Below are positions 1 through 8,107 of a stretch of 64,000 nucleotides of DNA, piece by piece. Below the pieces are notes generated by a model that searched no databases, had not been told where the DNA came from, and saw only the letters and a list, made by a program, of their open reading frames with translations. A program made the translations under genes and the position numbers. Numbering within the stretch: position 1 is the first letter of the stretch; every line of letters begins with the position of its first letter. This stretch comes from Streptomyces narbonensis (GTDB lineage Bacteria; Actinomycetota; Actinomycetes; Streptomycetales; Streptomycetaceae): positions 186,001 through 250,000 of the forward strand of contig NZ_BMSF01000011.1 in the NCBI RefSeq assembly GCF_014649015.1. Direction: 5' to 3'.

Positions 1-1167
1 CTCCAGGACGGCACGGGCGATGTGCGCCTTGGTGACGTACCGGGTGAGGCCGGCGATCACGCCACGGGCGTCGGAGCGCCAGTAGGGGGCGAACAGGCCC
101 GAGAAGGCCGGCACGAAGTAGGCGCCGCCGTTGTCCTCGACCGAGGACGCGAGGGTCTCGATCTCGGCGGCGGACTTGATCAGGCCCATCTGGTCGCGCA
201 TCCACTGCACCAGCGAACCGGTGACGGCGATCGAGCCCTCCAGGGCGTAGACCGGCTTGGCGTCGCCGATCTGGTAGCCGACCGTGGTCAGCAGGCCGCT
301 GTAGGAGTTGATGATCTTGTCACCGGTGTTCATCAGCATGAAGGTGCCGGTGCCGTACGTGGACTTGGCCTCGCCCTCGGCGAAACAGGTCTGGCCGAAC
401 AGGGCGGCCTGCTGGTCGCCGAGCGCGGAGGCGACCGGGACGCCGTCGAGGACGCCGCCCTTGACCGTGCCGTACACCTCGGCGGAGGAACGGATCTCGG
501 GGAGGACGTTGAGGGGGACCCCCATCGACTCCGCGATCTTCTCGTCCCAGGCCAGCGTGTGCAGGTTCATCAGCATGGTGCGCGAGGCGTTGGTGACGTC
601 GGTGACGTGTACGCCGCCTTCGGCGCCGCCCGTGAGGTTCCAGATGACCCACGAGTCCATGGTGCCGAAGAGGATGTCGCCGGCCTCGGCGCGCTCACGC
701 AGGCCCTCGACGTTGTCGAGCATCCAGCGGATCTTCGGGCCGGCGAAGTAGCTCGCCAGGGGCAGGCCGGTCTCGCGACGGAAGCGGTCCTGGCCGACGT
801 TGCGGCCGAGCTCCTTGCAGAGGGCGTCGGTGCGGGTGTCCTGCCAGACGAGGGCGTTGTGGACGGGCTCACCGGTGTTCTTGTCCCAGAGCAGCGTGGT
901 CTCGCGCTGGTTGGTGATGCCCACGGCCTTGACGTCGGAGGCGGCGATGCCGCCCTTCGCCAGGGCGCCCGCGACGACCTCCTGGACGTTGGTCCAGATC
1001 TCGGCGGCGTCGTGCTCGACCCAGCCGGGCTTCGGGAAGATCTGCTCGTGCTCCTTCTGGTCGACGGAGACGATCCGGCCGTCCTTGTCGAAGACGATGC
1101 AGCGCGAGGAGGTGGTGCCCTGGTCGATGGCCGCGATGAAGGGGCCGGACGTGTGTGCGTCGGTCAC
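1..1167 (-). CDS. glpK: glycerol kinase GlpK (C-terminus off window)
   Basis: ATP-dependent phosphorylation of glycerol to sn-glycerol-3-phosphate in the cytoplasm. The reading frame starts with GTG at 1167 and stays open to base 1, giving 389 residues of a family usually about 500 long, so the C-terminal part (rest of the second FGGY domain) lies beyond the left edge. The N-terminus has the FGGY-kinase phosphate-binding segment AIDQGTTSSR near residue 13, then the family stretches ITNQRETT, WQDTRT and STYGTGTF. A TTGGAG ribosome site sits about 9 nt before the GTG. It lies 35 bp behind glpF on the same strand and is surely co-transcribed with it. In S. coelicolor the matching operon (gylCABX) continues into glycerol-3-phosphate dehydrogenase, which would be off the window. 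Identity is clear; only the truncation is notable. Confidence 0.96.
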   Translation of the reverse strand, partial: MTDAHTSGPFIAAIDQGTTSSRCIVFDKDGRIVSVDQKEHEQIFPKPGWVEHDAAEIWTNVQEVVAGALAKGGIAASDVKAVGITNQRETTLLWDKNTGEPVHNALVWQDTRTDALCKELGRNVGQDRFRRETGLPLASYFAGPKIRWMLDNVEGLRERAEAGDILFGTMDSWVIWNLTGGAEGGVHVTDVTNASRTMLMNLHTLAWDEKIAESMGVPLNVLPEIRSSAEVYGTVKGGVLDGVPVASALGDQQAALFGQTCFAEGEAKSTYGTGTFMLMNTGDKIINSYSGLLTTVGYQIGDAKPVYALEGSIAVTGSLVQWMRDQMGLIKSAAEIETLASSVEDNGGAYFVPAFSGLFAPYWRSDARGVIAGLTRYVTKAHIARAVLE

Positions 1168-1202
1168 GGTGTGCTCCAAGGGAGGTCTGGGAGAAGGACG
1201 GC

Positions 1203-1961
1203 TCAGGCGAACGCGATGTTGTAGATACCCGCGGCGATGGCGCCACCGATCAGCGGACCGGCGACCGGGATCCAGGCGTAGCTCCAGTCGGAGCCGCCCT
1301 TGTTCGGCAGCGGGAGCAGGGCGTGCACGATGCGCGGGCCGAGGTCACGGGCCGGGTTGATGGCGTAACCGGTCGGGCCGCCGAGCGAGAGACCGATCGA
1401 GACGACGACGAAGGCGGTGATGAGGGCCCCTATGACGCCGAGGCCCTTGCCGCTGTCGTTGAGGCCCTGGGTGAGCACGGCCAGGACCAGCACGACGGTG
1501 CCGATGATCTCGGTGGCGAGGTTCTGCCAGGTGTTCCGGATCTCGGGGCCGGTGGAGAAGATGCCGAGCACCGGGCCGGGGCCCTCGATCGGCTTCTCAC
1601 CGACGGTCTCCGGGTCCCTGAGATGGGCCTGGAACTGTCCGTAGTAGGTCACCCAGACCAGCGCGGCGCCGATCATCGCGCCGAGCATCTGGCCGGCGAT
1701 GTAGACCGGGACGTTGCCCCAGTCGCTGTCCTTGATCGCGATTCCGACCGTGACGGCGGGGTTCAGATGGGCGCCGGAGAGGGAAGCCGTCATGTAGACG
1801 GCCGTCATGACGGCGAAGCCCCACCCGAAGGTGATCGCGAGCCAGCCCGCGTTGCGGGCCTTGGAGCTCTTGAGCGTGACGGCGGCACAGACACCGCCGC
1901 CGAGCAGGATGAGTACGGCGGTACCGATGGTCTCGCCGAGGAAGATGTCGGAGCTGGACAC
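1203..1961 (-). CDS. glpF: glycerol uptake facilitator GlpF (aquaglyceroporin)
   Basis: MIP-family channel of 252 residues that lets glycerol diffuse across the membrane for trapping by GlpK. Both NPA boxes are present: HLNPAVTVG (Asn67) and INPARDLGPR (Asn202). The Asp after NPAR is typical of glycerol-conducting members rather than water-only aquaporins. About six hydrophobic segments are evident. The GTG start at 1961 is chosen because AAAGGAG lies 8-9 nt upstream; longer upstream frames have no ribosome site. First gene of the glpFK unit, separated from gylR by a strong terminator hairpin and a candidate GylR operator, so it probably has its own glycerol-inducible promoter between about 1962 and 2158. 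Confidence 0.96.
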   Translation of the reverse strand: MSSSDIFLGETIGTAVLILLGGGVCAAVTLKSSKARNAGWLAITFGWGFAVMTAVYMTASLSGAHLNPAVTVGIAIKDSDWGNVPVYIAGQMLGAMIGAALVWVTYYGQFQAHLRDPETVGEKPIEGPGPVLGIFSTGPEIRNTWQNLATEIIGTVVLVLAVLTQGLNDSGKGLGVIGALITAFVVVSIGLSLGGPTGYAINPARDLGPRIVHALLPLPNKGGSDWSYAWIPVAGPLIGGAIAAGIYNIAFA

Positions 1962-2086
1962 CCGCGACTCCTTTGTCCTTCGTCCAGGGGAAGGCGAACC
2001 CCGGGTCCCACCGGTGGTCCGCGCCCTCGTGTGAGGGCGTTGTCGGCCCTTGGCACTGCCACACTCTAGCGTCTATTGCCGTTAGG

Positions 2087-2105
2087 TGTTCGGCATTGCC
2101 GACCG
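2087..2105. promoter_or_regulatory. candidate GylR operator upstream of glpF
   Basis: The 19-mer TGTTCGGCATTGCCGACCG matches the reverse complement of the dyad in front of gylR (TGTTCAGCATTGTCGAACA) at 15 of 19 positions. A second ATTGCC core occurs at 2075-2080, exactly 20 bp from the one at 2095-2100, i.e. two helical turns on the same face. Position 125-145 bp before the glpF start fits operator control of a glpF promoter. Assignment to GylR is inference from the shared motif and context. Confidence 0.6.
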
Positions 2106-2158
2106 ATGAACGGAAGTTTTGCCCCCGGGTTAACAGCGCGTCAAGGGTCGGGGAAGCG

Positions 2159-2198
2159 AAAAACCCGCCGATAACGGGATCGTTACCGGCGGGTTTTT
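2159..2198. terminator. hairpin terminator between gylR and glpF
   Basis: Arms 2159-2175 and 2182-2198 pair over 17 bp with one mismatch around a 6-nt loop. They carry AAAAA and TTTTT tracts at their outer ends, a textbook intrinsic terminator that works in both directions. It separates gylR transcripts from the glpF promoter. Confidence 0.85.
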
Positions 2199-2295
2199 AG
2201 TGACGGGGCGTCGGATGGCTGAACGGCGTCCGGCGGGCGTCCCTGGGTGTCCAGCGTGTCGCCCGGAGTGTCGCCCGGCGCGTCGCCCCGCGCCG

Positions 2296-3060
2296 TCAGA
2301 AGCGGCCGGCGCCCAGGTCCCGGGAGACGGCGCGCGCGCAGTCGCGTACCGCCGCCACCAGCTCCGGGCGCAGCTCCCCGCCCGGGCAGAGCCGCTCCAC
2401 CGCGCCCGTGACCGCCACCGCGCCCACCGGCATCCGCCGCCGGTCGTGGATCGGTGCCGCCACCGAGGCCACGCCCTCCCAGGTCTCCTCGACGTCCTCG
2501 GCCCAGCCCTTGGCCCGCGTCAGGTCGAGCAGCTCCTCGAAGGCGGGCAGCTCCGTGGTCGTCCGGGGCGTGAACGCCTCCCGCTCGACCTCCAGCACCT
2601 CGCTGTGGGCCACCGGGTCATAGGCCGAGAGGACCTTCCCGAGCGCGGTGGAGTGCAGCGGCTGCATGGCCCCCACCTCCAGGACCTGGCGGCTGTCGTC
2701 CGGCCTGAAGACGTGGTGCACGATCAGGACGCCCCGCTGGTGCAGCACCCCCAGGTGCACGCTCTCGCCGCTCGACCGGGCCAGGTCGTCCGTCCAGACG
2801 AGGGCCCGGGCCCGCAGCTCGTGCACGTCCAGATAGCTGTTCCCGAGGCGCAGCAGCTCCGCCCCCAGCTGGTACCGGCCAGACGCCGCCTCCTGCTCCA
2901 CGAAGCCCTCCGCCTGGAGGGTGCGCAGGATGCCGTGTGCCGTGCCCTTCGCGAGCCCCAGCGAGGACGCGATGTCGGACAGGCCGAGCCGGCGCTCGCC
3001 GCCGGCGAGCAGTCGCAGCATCGCCGCCGCCCGTTCAAGCGACTGGATGTTCTTCGCCAT
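2296..3060 (-). CDS. gylR: glycerol operon regulator GylR (IclR family)
   Basis: 254-residue IclR-type repressor of the glycerol operon, with an N-terminal winged helix (from MAKNIQSLERAA; recognition region LSDIASSLGLAKGTAHGILR, about residues 26-46) and a C-terminal effector domain. The frame could extend to 3258, but the ATG at 3060 gives the length and N-terminus known for S. coelicolor GylR, and a purine-rich GGGAGAAGGG precedes it. It is the first gene of the minus-strand cluster; glpF and glpK follow after a terminator. A TGTTC-N9-GAACA dyad 26 bp upstream suggests autoregulation. Divergent from metH. Confidence 0.95.
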   Translation of the reverse strand: MAKNIQSLERAAAMLRLLAGGERRLGLSDIASSLGLAKGTAHGILRTLQAEGFVEQEAASGRYQLGAELLRLGNSYLDVHELRARALVWTDDLARSSGESVHLGVLHQRGVLIVHHVFRPDDSRQVLEVGAMQPLHSTALGKVLSAYDPVAHSEVLEVEREAFTPRTTTELPAFEELLDLTRAKGWAEDVEETWEGVASVAAPIHDRRRMPVGAVAVTGAVERLCPGGELRPELVAAVRDCARAVSRDLGAGRF

Positions 3061-3085
3061 CGCCCGGCCCTTCTCCCTCACACGC

Positions 3086-3104
3086 TGTTCGACAATGCTG
3101 AACA
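3086..3104. promoter_or_regulatory. candidate GylR autoregulatory operator
   Basis: TGTTCGACAATGCTGAACA is a 5-bp inverted repeat (TGTTC/GAACA) with a 9-nt spacer, 26-44 bp before the gylR start. The same motif is repeated in front of glpF. Binding by GylR is inferred. Confidence 0.6.
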
Positions 3105-3303
3105 CTATCGGTCGATGCCGACCTTGGCTCACACATGACAGTGTCGGGCAAGAACGGGCCGTACCGGGAGTCCCCGCACACAGGATGCCGTCCGCGTCGT
3201 GGGACGCCATGTCCACCCCGGGGCAAGCGCGGTTACGCTGGCCCCGTGCACCCTCCACCGAGAGTGCAAAGCCGACAGCCGTCGCATCCCAGGGAGCTCA
3301 TCC

Positions 3304-6300
3304 ATGGCCTCGTTGCCGACCCCTTCCGCTGACAGCCGGAACCGCGCCGCAGCCCTCCGTGAGGCACTCGCCAGCCGAGTCGTCGTCGCCGACGGAGCCA
3401 TGGGCACCATGCTCCAGGCCCAGGACCCCACCCTCGAGGACTTCCAGAACCTCGAAGGCTGCAACGAGATCCTGAACGTGACCCGCCCCGACATCGTCCG
3501 TTCGGTCCACGAGGCGTACTTCGAGGTCGGCGTCGACTGCGTCGAGACGAACACCTTCGGCTCCAACCACTCGGCCGCCGGCGAGTACGAGATCGCCGAC
3601 CGCATCTTCGAGCTCTCCGAGGCGGGCGCCCGGATCGCCCGCGAGGTCGCCGACGAGTACGGCGCCAAGGACGGCCGTCAGCGCTGGGTGCTGGGCTCCA
3701 TCGGCCCGGGCACCAAGCTGCCGTCCCTCGGCCACACCACGTACGGCGTCCTGCGCGACGGCTACCAGCAGAACGCCGAGGGCCTGCTGGCCGGCGGCTC
3801 CGACGCCCTGATCGTCGAGACGACCCAGGACCTGCTGCAGACCAAGTCGAGCCTCATCGGCGCGCGCCGCGCCATGGACGCCCTGGGCGTCGACGTGCCG
3901 CTCATCTGTTCGCTCGCCTTCGAGACCACGGGCGTCATGCTGCTGGGCTCCGAGATCGGCGCGGCGCTGACCGCGCTCGAACCGCTCGGCATCGACATGA
4001 TCGGCCTGAACTGCTCCACCGGCCCGGCCGAGATGAGCGAGCACCTGCGCTACCTCGCCCGCCACTCGCGCACGCCGCTGATGTGCATGCCGAACGCGGG
4101 CCTGCCGGTGCTGACCAAGGACGGCGCGTACTTCCCGCTGTCCCCGGCCGAGATGGCCGACGCCCAGGAGAACTTCGTCCGCGACTACGGGCTCTCGCTG
4201 ATCGGCGGCTGCTGCGGCTCGACGCCCGAGCACCTGCGCCAGGTCGTCGACCGGGTGCACGGCGTCACGCCCCCCGAGCGCGTCCCCCACCCCGAGCCCG
4301 GCGCCGCCTCGCTCTACCAGACGGTCCCCTTCCGCCAGGACACCTCGTACATGGCGATCGGCGAGCGGACGAACGCCAACGGCTCCAAGAAGTTCCGCGA
4401 GGCCATGCTGGAGGGCCGCTGGGACGACTGCGTCGAGATGGCCCGCGACCAGATCCGCGAGGGCGCGCACATGCTCGACCTCTGCGTGGACTACGTCGGC
4501 CGCGACGGCGTCGCCGACATGGAGGAGCTGGCCGGCCGCTTCGCCACCGCGTCCACCCTGCCCATCGTCCTCGACTCCACCGAGGTCGACGTCATCCAGG
4601 CCGGTCTGGAGAAGCTCGGCGGCCGCGCGGTCATCAACTCCGTCAACTACGAGGACGGCGACGGCCCCGAGTCCCGCTTCGCGAAGGTCACCCGGCTGGC
4701 GCAGGAGCACGGCGCCGCGCTCATCGCCCTCACCATCGACGAGGAGGGCCAGGCCCGCACCGTCGAGCACAAGGTCGCCATCGCCGAGCGGATCATCGAC
4801 GACCTCACCGGCAACTGGGGCATCCACGAGTCGGACATCCTCATCGACACCCTGACCTTCACGATCTGCACCGGTCAGGAGGAGTCGCGCAAGGACGGCA
4901 TCGCCACGATCGAGGCGATCCGCGAGCTGAAGCGCCGCCACCCGGACGTCCAGACCACGCTGGGTCTGTCGAACATCTCCTTCGGCCTCAACCCCGCCGC
5001 GCGCATCCTCCTCAACTCGGTCTTCCTCGACGAGTGCGTGAAGGCCGGTCTCGACTCGGCGATCGTGCACGCCTCGAAGATCCTGCCGATCGCCCGCTTC
5101 GACGACGAGCAGGTCACGACCGCCCTCGACCTGATCTACGACCGCCGCGCCGAGGGCTACGACCCGCTGCAGAAGCTGATGGCGCTCTTCGAGGGCGTCA
5201 ACACCAAGTCGATGAAGGCAGGCAAGACCGAGGAGCTCCTCGCCCTGCCGCTCGACGAGCGCCTCAAGCGGCGGATCATCGACGGCGAGAAGAACGGTCT
5301 GGAGGCGGACCTCGACGAGGCCCTCATCGAGCGCCCCGCCCTCGACATCGTCAACGACACCCTCCTCGACGGCATGAAGACGGTCGGCGAGCTCTTCGGC
5401 TCGGGCCAGATGCAGCTGCCGTTCGTGCTCCAGTCCGCCGAGGTCATGAAGACGGCCGTGGCCCACCTGGAGCCGCACATGGAGAAGTCGGACGCGGAGG
5501 GCAAGGGCACGATCGTGCTCGCCACCGTCCGCGGCGACGTCCACGACATCGGCAAGAACCTCGTCGACATCATCCTCTCCAACAACGGCTACAACGTCGT
5601 CAACATCGGCATCAAGCAGCCCGTCTCCGCGATCCTGGAAGCCGCCGAGGAGCACAAGGCCGACGTCATCGGCATGTCCGGTCTCCTCGTGAAGTCCACC
5701 GTGATCATGAAGGAGAACCTGCAGGAGCTGAACCAGCGCGAGCTCGCCGCCAAGTACCCGGTGATCCTCGGCGGCGCGGCCCTCACCCGGGCCTACGTCG
5801 AGCAGGACCTCCACGAGATCTACCAGGGCGAGGTGCGGTACGCCCGCGACGCCTTCGAGGGCCTGCGCCTCATGGACGCCCTCATCTCCGTCAAGAGGGG
5901 CGTCCCCGGAGCCGCGCTCCCCGAGCTCAAGCAGCGCCGCGTCGCGAAGCGGGACGCCGCGGCCCTCCAGGTCGAGGAGCAGGAGCCCGGCGGCCGCTCC
6001 GACGTGTCCACCGACAACCCGGTGCCGACCCCGCCCTTCTGGGGCACGCGGGTCGTCAAGGGCATCCCGCTCAAGGACTACGCGTCCTGGCTCGACGAGG
6101 GCGCCCTCTTCAAGGGCCAGTGGGGCCTGAAGCAGAACCGGGCCGGGGACGGACCCTCGTACGAGGAGCTCGTCGAGACCGAGGGCCGGCCGCGGCTGCG
6201 CGGCTGGCTGGAGCGCCTCCACACGGAGAACCTCCTGGAGGCGGCCGTCGTCCACGGCTACTTCCCCTGTGTCTCCAAGGGCGACGACCTGATCATCCTG

Positions 6301-6816
6301 GACGACGCCGGAAACGAGCGGACCCGCTTCTCCTTCCCGCGCCAGCGCCGGGGCCGCCGCCTCTGCCTCGCGGACTACTTCCGCCCGGAGGAGTCCGGCG
6401 AGACGGATGTCGTCGGCCTCCAGGTCGTCACCGTCGGCTCCAAGATCGGCGAGGCCACCGCGAAGCTCTTCGAGTCCGACTCCTACCGCGACTACCTGGA
6501 GCTGCACGGCCTCTCCGTCCAGCTCGCCGAGGCCCTCGCCGAGTACTGGCACGCGCGCGTGCGCGCCGAGCTGGGCTTCGCCGGTGAGGACCCGGAGGCC
6601 GTCGAGGACATGTTCGCGCTGAAGTACCGCGGTGCGCGCTTCTCCCTCGGCTACGGCGCCTGCCCCGACCTGGAGGACCGCGCGAAGATCGCGGACCTGC
6701 TGCAGCCGGAGCGGATCGGCGTGCACCTGTCGGAGGAGTTCCAGCTCCACCCCGAGCAGTCCACCGACGCCATCGTGATCCACCACCCGGAGGCGACGTA
6801 CTTCAACGCTCGGTGA
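3304..6816 (+). CDS. metH: cobalamin-dependent methionine synthase MetH
   Basis: Transfers methyl from 5-methyltetrahydrofolate through cobalamin to homocysteine. 1170 residues with the full four-module layout: homocysteine module (residues about 15-330) with zinc ligands Cys237 (GLNCSTG) and Cys303/Cys304 (GGCCGST); pterin module beginning near IGERTNANGSKKF; cobalamin module with DVHDIGKN, where His747 is the lower axial ligand, followed by GMSGLLVKS; and a C-terminal activation (AdoMet) module. The ATG at 3304 is chosen over the longer frame from 3199 because AGGGAG lies 8 nt upstream and the protein then has normal length. I see no cobalamin riboswitch in the 243 bp between it and gylR. 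Confidence 0.97.
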   Translation: MASLPTPSADSRNRAAALREALASRVVVADGAMGTMLQAQDPTLEDFQNLEGCNEILNVTRPDIVRSVHEAYFEVGVDCVETNTFGSNHSAAGEYEIADRIFELSEAGARIAREVADEYGAKDGRQRWVLGSIGPGTKLPSLGHTTYGVLRDGYQQNAEGLLAGGSDALIVETTQDLLQTKSSLIGARRAMDALGVDVPLICSLAFETTGVMLLGSEIGAALTALEPLGIDMIGLNCSTGPAEMSEHLRYLARHSRTPLMCMPNAGLPVLTKDGAYFPLSPAEMADAQENFVRDYGLSLIGGCCGSTPEHLRQVVDRVHGVTPPERVPHPEPGAASLYQTVPFRQDTSYMAIGERTNANGSKKFREAMLEGRWDDCVEMARDQIREGAHMLDLCVDYVGRDGVADMEELAGRFATASTLPIVLDSTEVDVIQAGLEKLGGRAVINSVNYEDGDGPESRFAKVTRLAQEHGAALIALTIDEEGQARTVEHKVAIAERIIDDLTGNWGIHESDILIDTLTFTICTGQEESRKDGIATIEAIRELKRRHPDVQTTLGLSNISFGLNPAARILLNSVFLDECVKAGLDSAIVHASKILPIARFDDEQVTTALDLIYDRRAEGYDPLQKLMALFEGVNTKSMKAGKTEELLALPLDERLKRRIIDGEKNGLEADLDEALIERPALDIVNDTLLDGMKTVGELFGSGQMQLPFVLQSAEVMKTAVAHLEPHMEKSDAEGKGTIVLATVRGDVHDIGKNLVDIILSNNGYNVVNIGIKQPVSAILEAAEEHKADVIGMSGLLVKSTVIMKENLQELNQRELAAKYPVILGGAALTRAYVEQDLHEIYQGEVRYARDAFEGLRLMDALISVKRGVPGAALPELKQRRVAKRDAAALQVEEQEPGGRSDVSTDNPVPTPPFWGTRVVKGIPLKDYASWLDEGALFKGQWGLKQNRAGDGPSYEELVETEGRPRLRGWLERLHTENLLEAAVVHGYFPCVSKGDDLIILDDAGNERTRFSFPRQRRGRRLCLADYFRPEESGETDVVGLQVVTVGSKIGEATAKLFESDSYRDYLELHGLSVQLAEALAEYWHARVRAELGFAGEDPEAVEDMFALKYRGARFSLGYGACPDLEDRAKIADLLQPERIGVHLSEEFQLHPEQSTDAIVIHHPEATYFNAR

Positions 6817-6878
6817 CCGCCACGAGGTAAATCCGAGCGCCGCCGCCGCGTGCGACGTACACTGGTCGGTCCAGTGCA

Positions 6879-6918
6879 GGCCGGTCTTCCTCCCCGTACC
6901 GGGGAGGGGGGCCGGCCT
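6879..6918. terminator. hairpin between metH and the HAD gene
   Basis: Arms 6879-6896 and 6901-6918 pair, with the mismatched middle (TCTT against CCCC in the complement) consistent with G-U pairs in RNA. It is preceded by a smaller dyad CACTGG-TCGGT-CCAGTG at 6860-6876. It ends 27 nt before the HAD start, so it could be the metH terminator or a structured leader of the HAD mRNA. Confidence 0.5.
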
Positions 6919-6945
6919 TCTCGTCCCTCAAGGAAGGTGTGCCGG

Positions 6946-7644
6946 ATGACCAGTACGGTCCCCGCGTCCCTGTTCCGTGCGAACGGAAGCTCCGCCCTGC
7001 AGGCCGTCTTCCTCGACATGGACGGGACCCTCGTCGACACGGAGGGGTTCTGGTGGGACGCCGAGGTCGAGGTCTTCGCGGACCTCGGACACCGGCTGGA
7101 CGAGGCCTGGCGCGACATCGTCGTCGGGGGCCCGATGACCCGCAGTGCGGGCTACCTCATCGAGTCCACCGGCGCCGACATCACCGTCGCGGAGCTGACG
7201 GTCCTGCTCAACGAGAAGTTCGAGCAGCGCATCGAGCGGGGCGTCCCGCTCATGCCCGGCGCCGAGCGGCTCCTCGCCGAGCTGGCCCGGCACGACATCC
7301 CCACGGCCCTCGTCTCCGCCTCGCACCGGCGGATCATCGAGCGGATCCTCGGCTCGCTCGGCCGGGACCGCTTCGCGCTCACCGTCGCCGGGGACGAGGT
7401 CGGCCGCACCAAGCCGCACCCCGAGCCCTATCTGACGGCCGCGCGCGGCGTGGGCGCCGACCCGGCGCTCTGCGCCGTCATCGAGGACACGGCGACCGGT
7501 GTGGCGGCCGCCGAGGCCGCGGGCTGCCGGGTCGTCGCGGTGCCCTCGGTCGCCCCCATCGCCCCGTCCCCGGGCCGGGTCGTGGTGCGTTCCCTGGAGG
7601 AAGTCGACGTGCCCTTCCTGCGCACTTTGATCACCGGAATCTGA
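6946..7644 (+). CDS. HAD-superfamily phosphatase (beta-phosphoglucomutase-like)
   Basis: 232-residue cytoplasmic hydrolase of the HAD subfamily IA/PGMB type. Motif I is FLDMDGTLVDT (nucleophile Asp24, acid/base Asp26); motif II is the ALVSAS segment; the motif III Lys lies in GRTKPHPEPY; motif IV is CAVIEDTATG. An alpha-helical cap lies between motifs I and II. Substrate cannot be told from sequence; sugar or nucleotide monophosphates are typical. ATG 6946 is chosen because AGGAAGG sits about 8 nt upstream. It follows metH on the same strand after a hairpin, so co-transcription is uncertain. Confidence 0.88.
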   Translation: MTSTVPASLFRANGSSALQAVFLDMDGTLVDTEGFWWDAEVEVFADLGHRLDEAWRDIVVGGPMTRSAGYLIESTGADITVAELTVLLNEKFEQRIERGVPLMPGAERLLAELARHDIPTALVSASHRRIIERILGSLGRDRFALTVAGDEVGRTKPHPEPYLTAARGVGADPALCAVIEDTATGVAAAEAAGCRVVAVPSVAPIAPSPGRVVVRSLEEVDVPFLRTLITGI

Positions 7645-8107
7645 GCTTTTTCTGAGCTTTCCCCGACAGACCGCGCTTTCCCGCGCGGAAATCGGCCAGG
7701 CCATTCACCGATAAAGCCTCCACGTGACCTTCGTCACCCAGAGTGCCCGCCGGTGGGTGGCCTGGATGCGTCAGGTGACCGGAATCATGCGGTTTCGGCG
7801 ATCCCATCTGTCCCGGTTAGGTGGCCCCCGTCCGCATCGCGGCCCCGCATGACTATCGAGCCTCCCGTATTCATGATCACTGTGCGATTACCCCGGGCCT
7901 GCCCGCGGTCGGGCAATAGCGGCGGCGCCCACTAATCTTTCGCGAGTACTTCGCCGTATAACCGCGTGCACCGGCGCACACCCAAGTCGCCGTGAACACA
8001 GGATCGATCGCAACACCCGGCCCGATCGCTCCCGCCCCGACCGGGCGGCCGGCGGCGGAGTGTCCCAGACCGCTGTATCCCAGTGCCGGATGAGGAGAAC
8101 GTCCCTG
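7645..8107. other. 463-bp gap without a supported gene
   Basis: I see no convincing coding frame: the short frames here lack ribosome sites. Small dyads are present, for example GTGAC-CTTC-GTCAC at 7724-7737 and CGCG-rich pairing near 7671-7686. Base composition is less GC-rich than the flanks, as in promoter regions. Presumably it holds the promoter of the solute-binding protein gene at 8108. Confidence 0.5.

Noticed and set aside
3061..3303. Possible cobalamin riboswitch upstream of metH
   Set aside because: The gap is only 243 bp, shared with the gylR promoter, and I do not see a B12-box-like core. An Infernal search with the Cobalamin model would settle it.
3298..6786. 1162-codon open frame antisense to metH
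   Set aside because: It is the mirror of a strongly GC3-biased gene. Its product is a run of Val/Asp/Glu/Leu/Gly without domains, and metH is unambiguous.
7753..7935. Small frame of 60 codons in the 463-bp gap
   Set aside because: No ribosome site, poor third-position GC pattern and no homology that I recognise.
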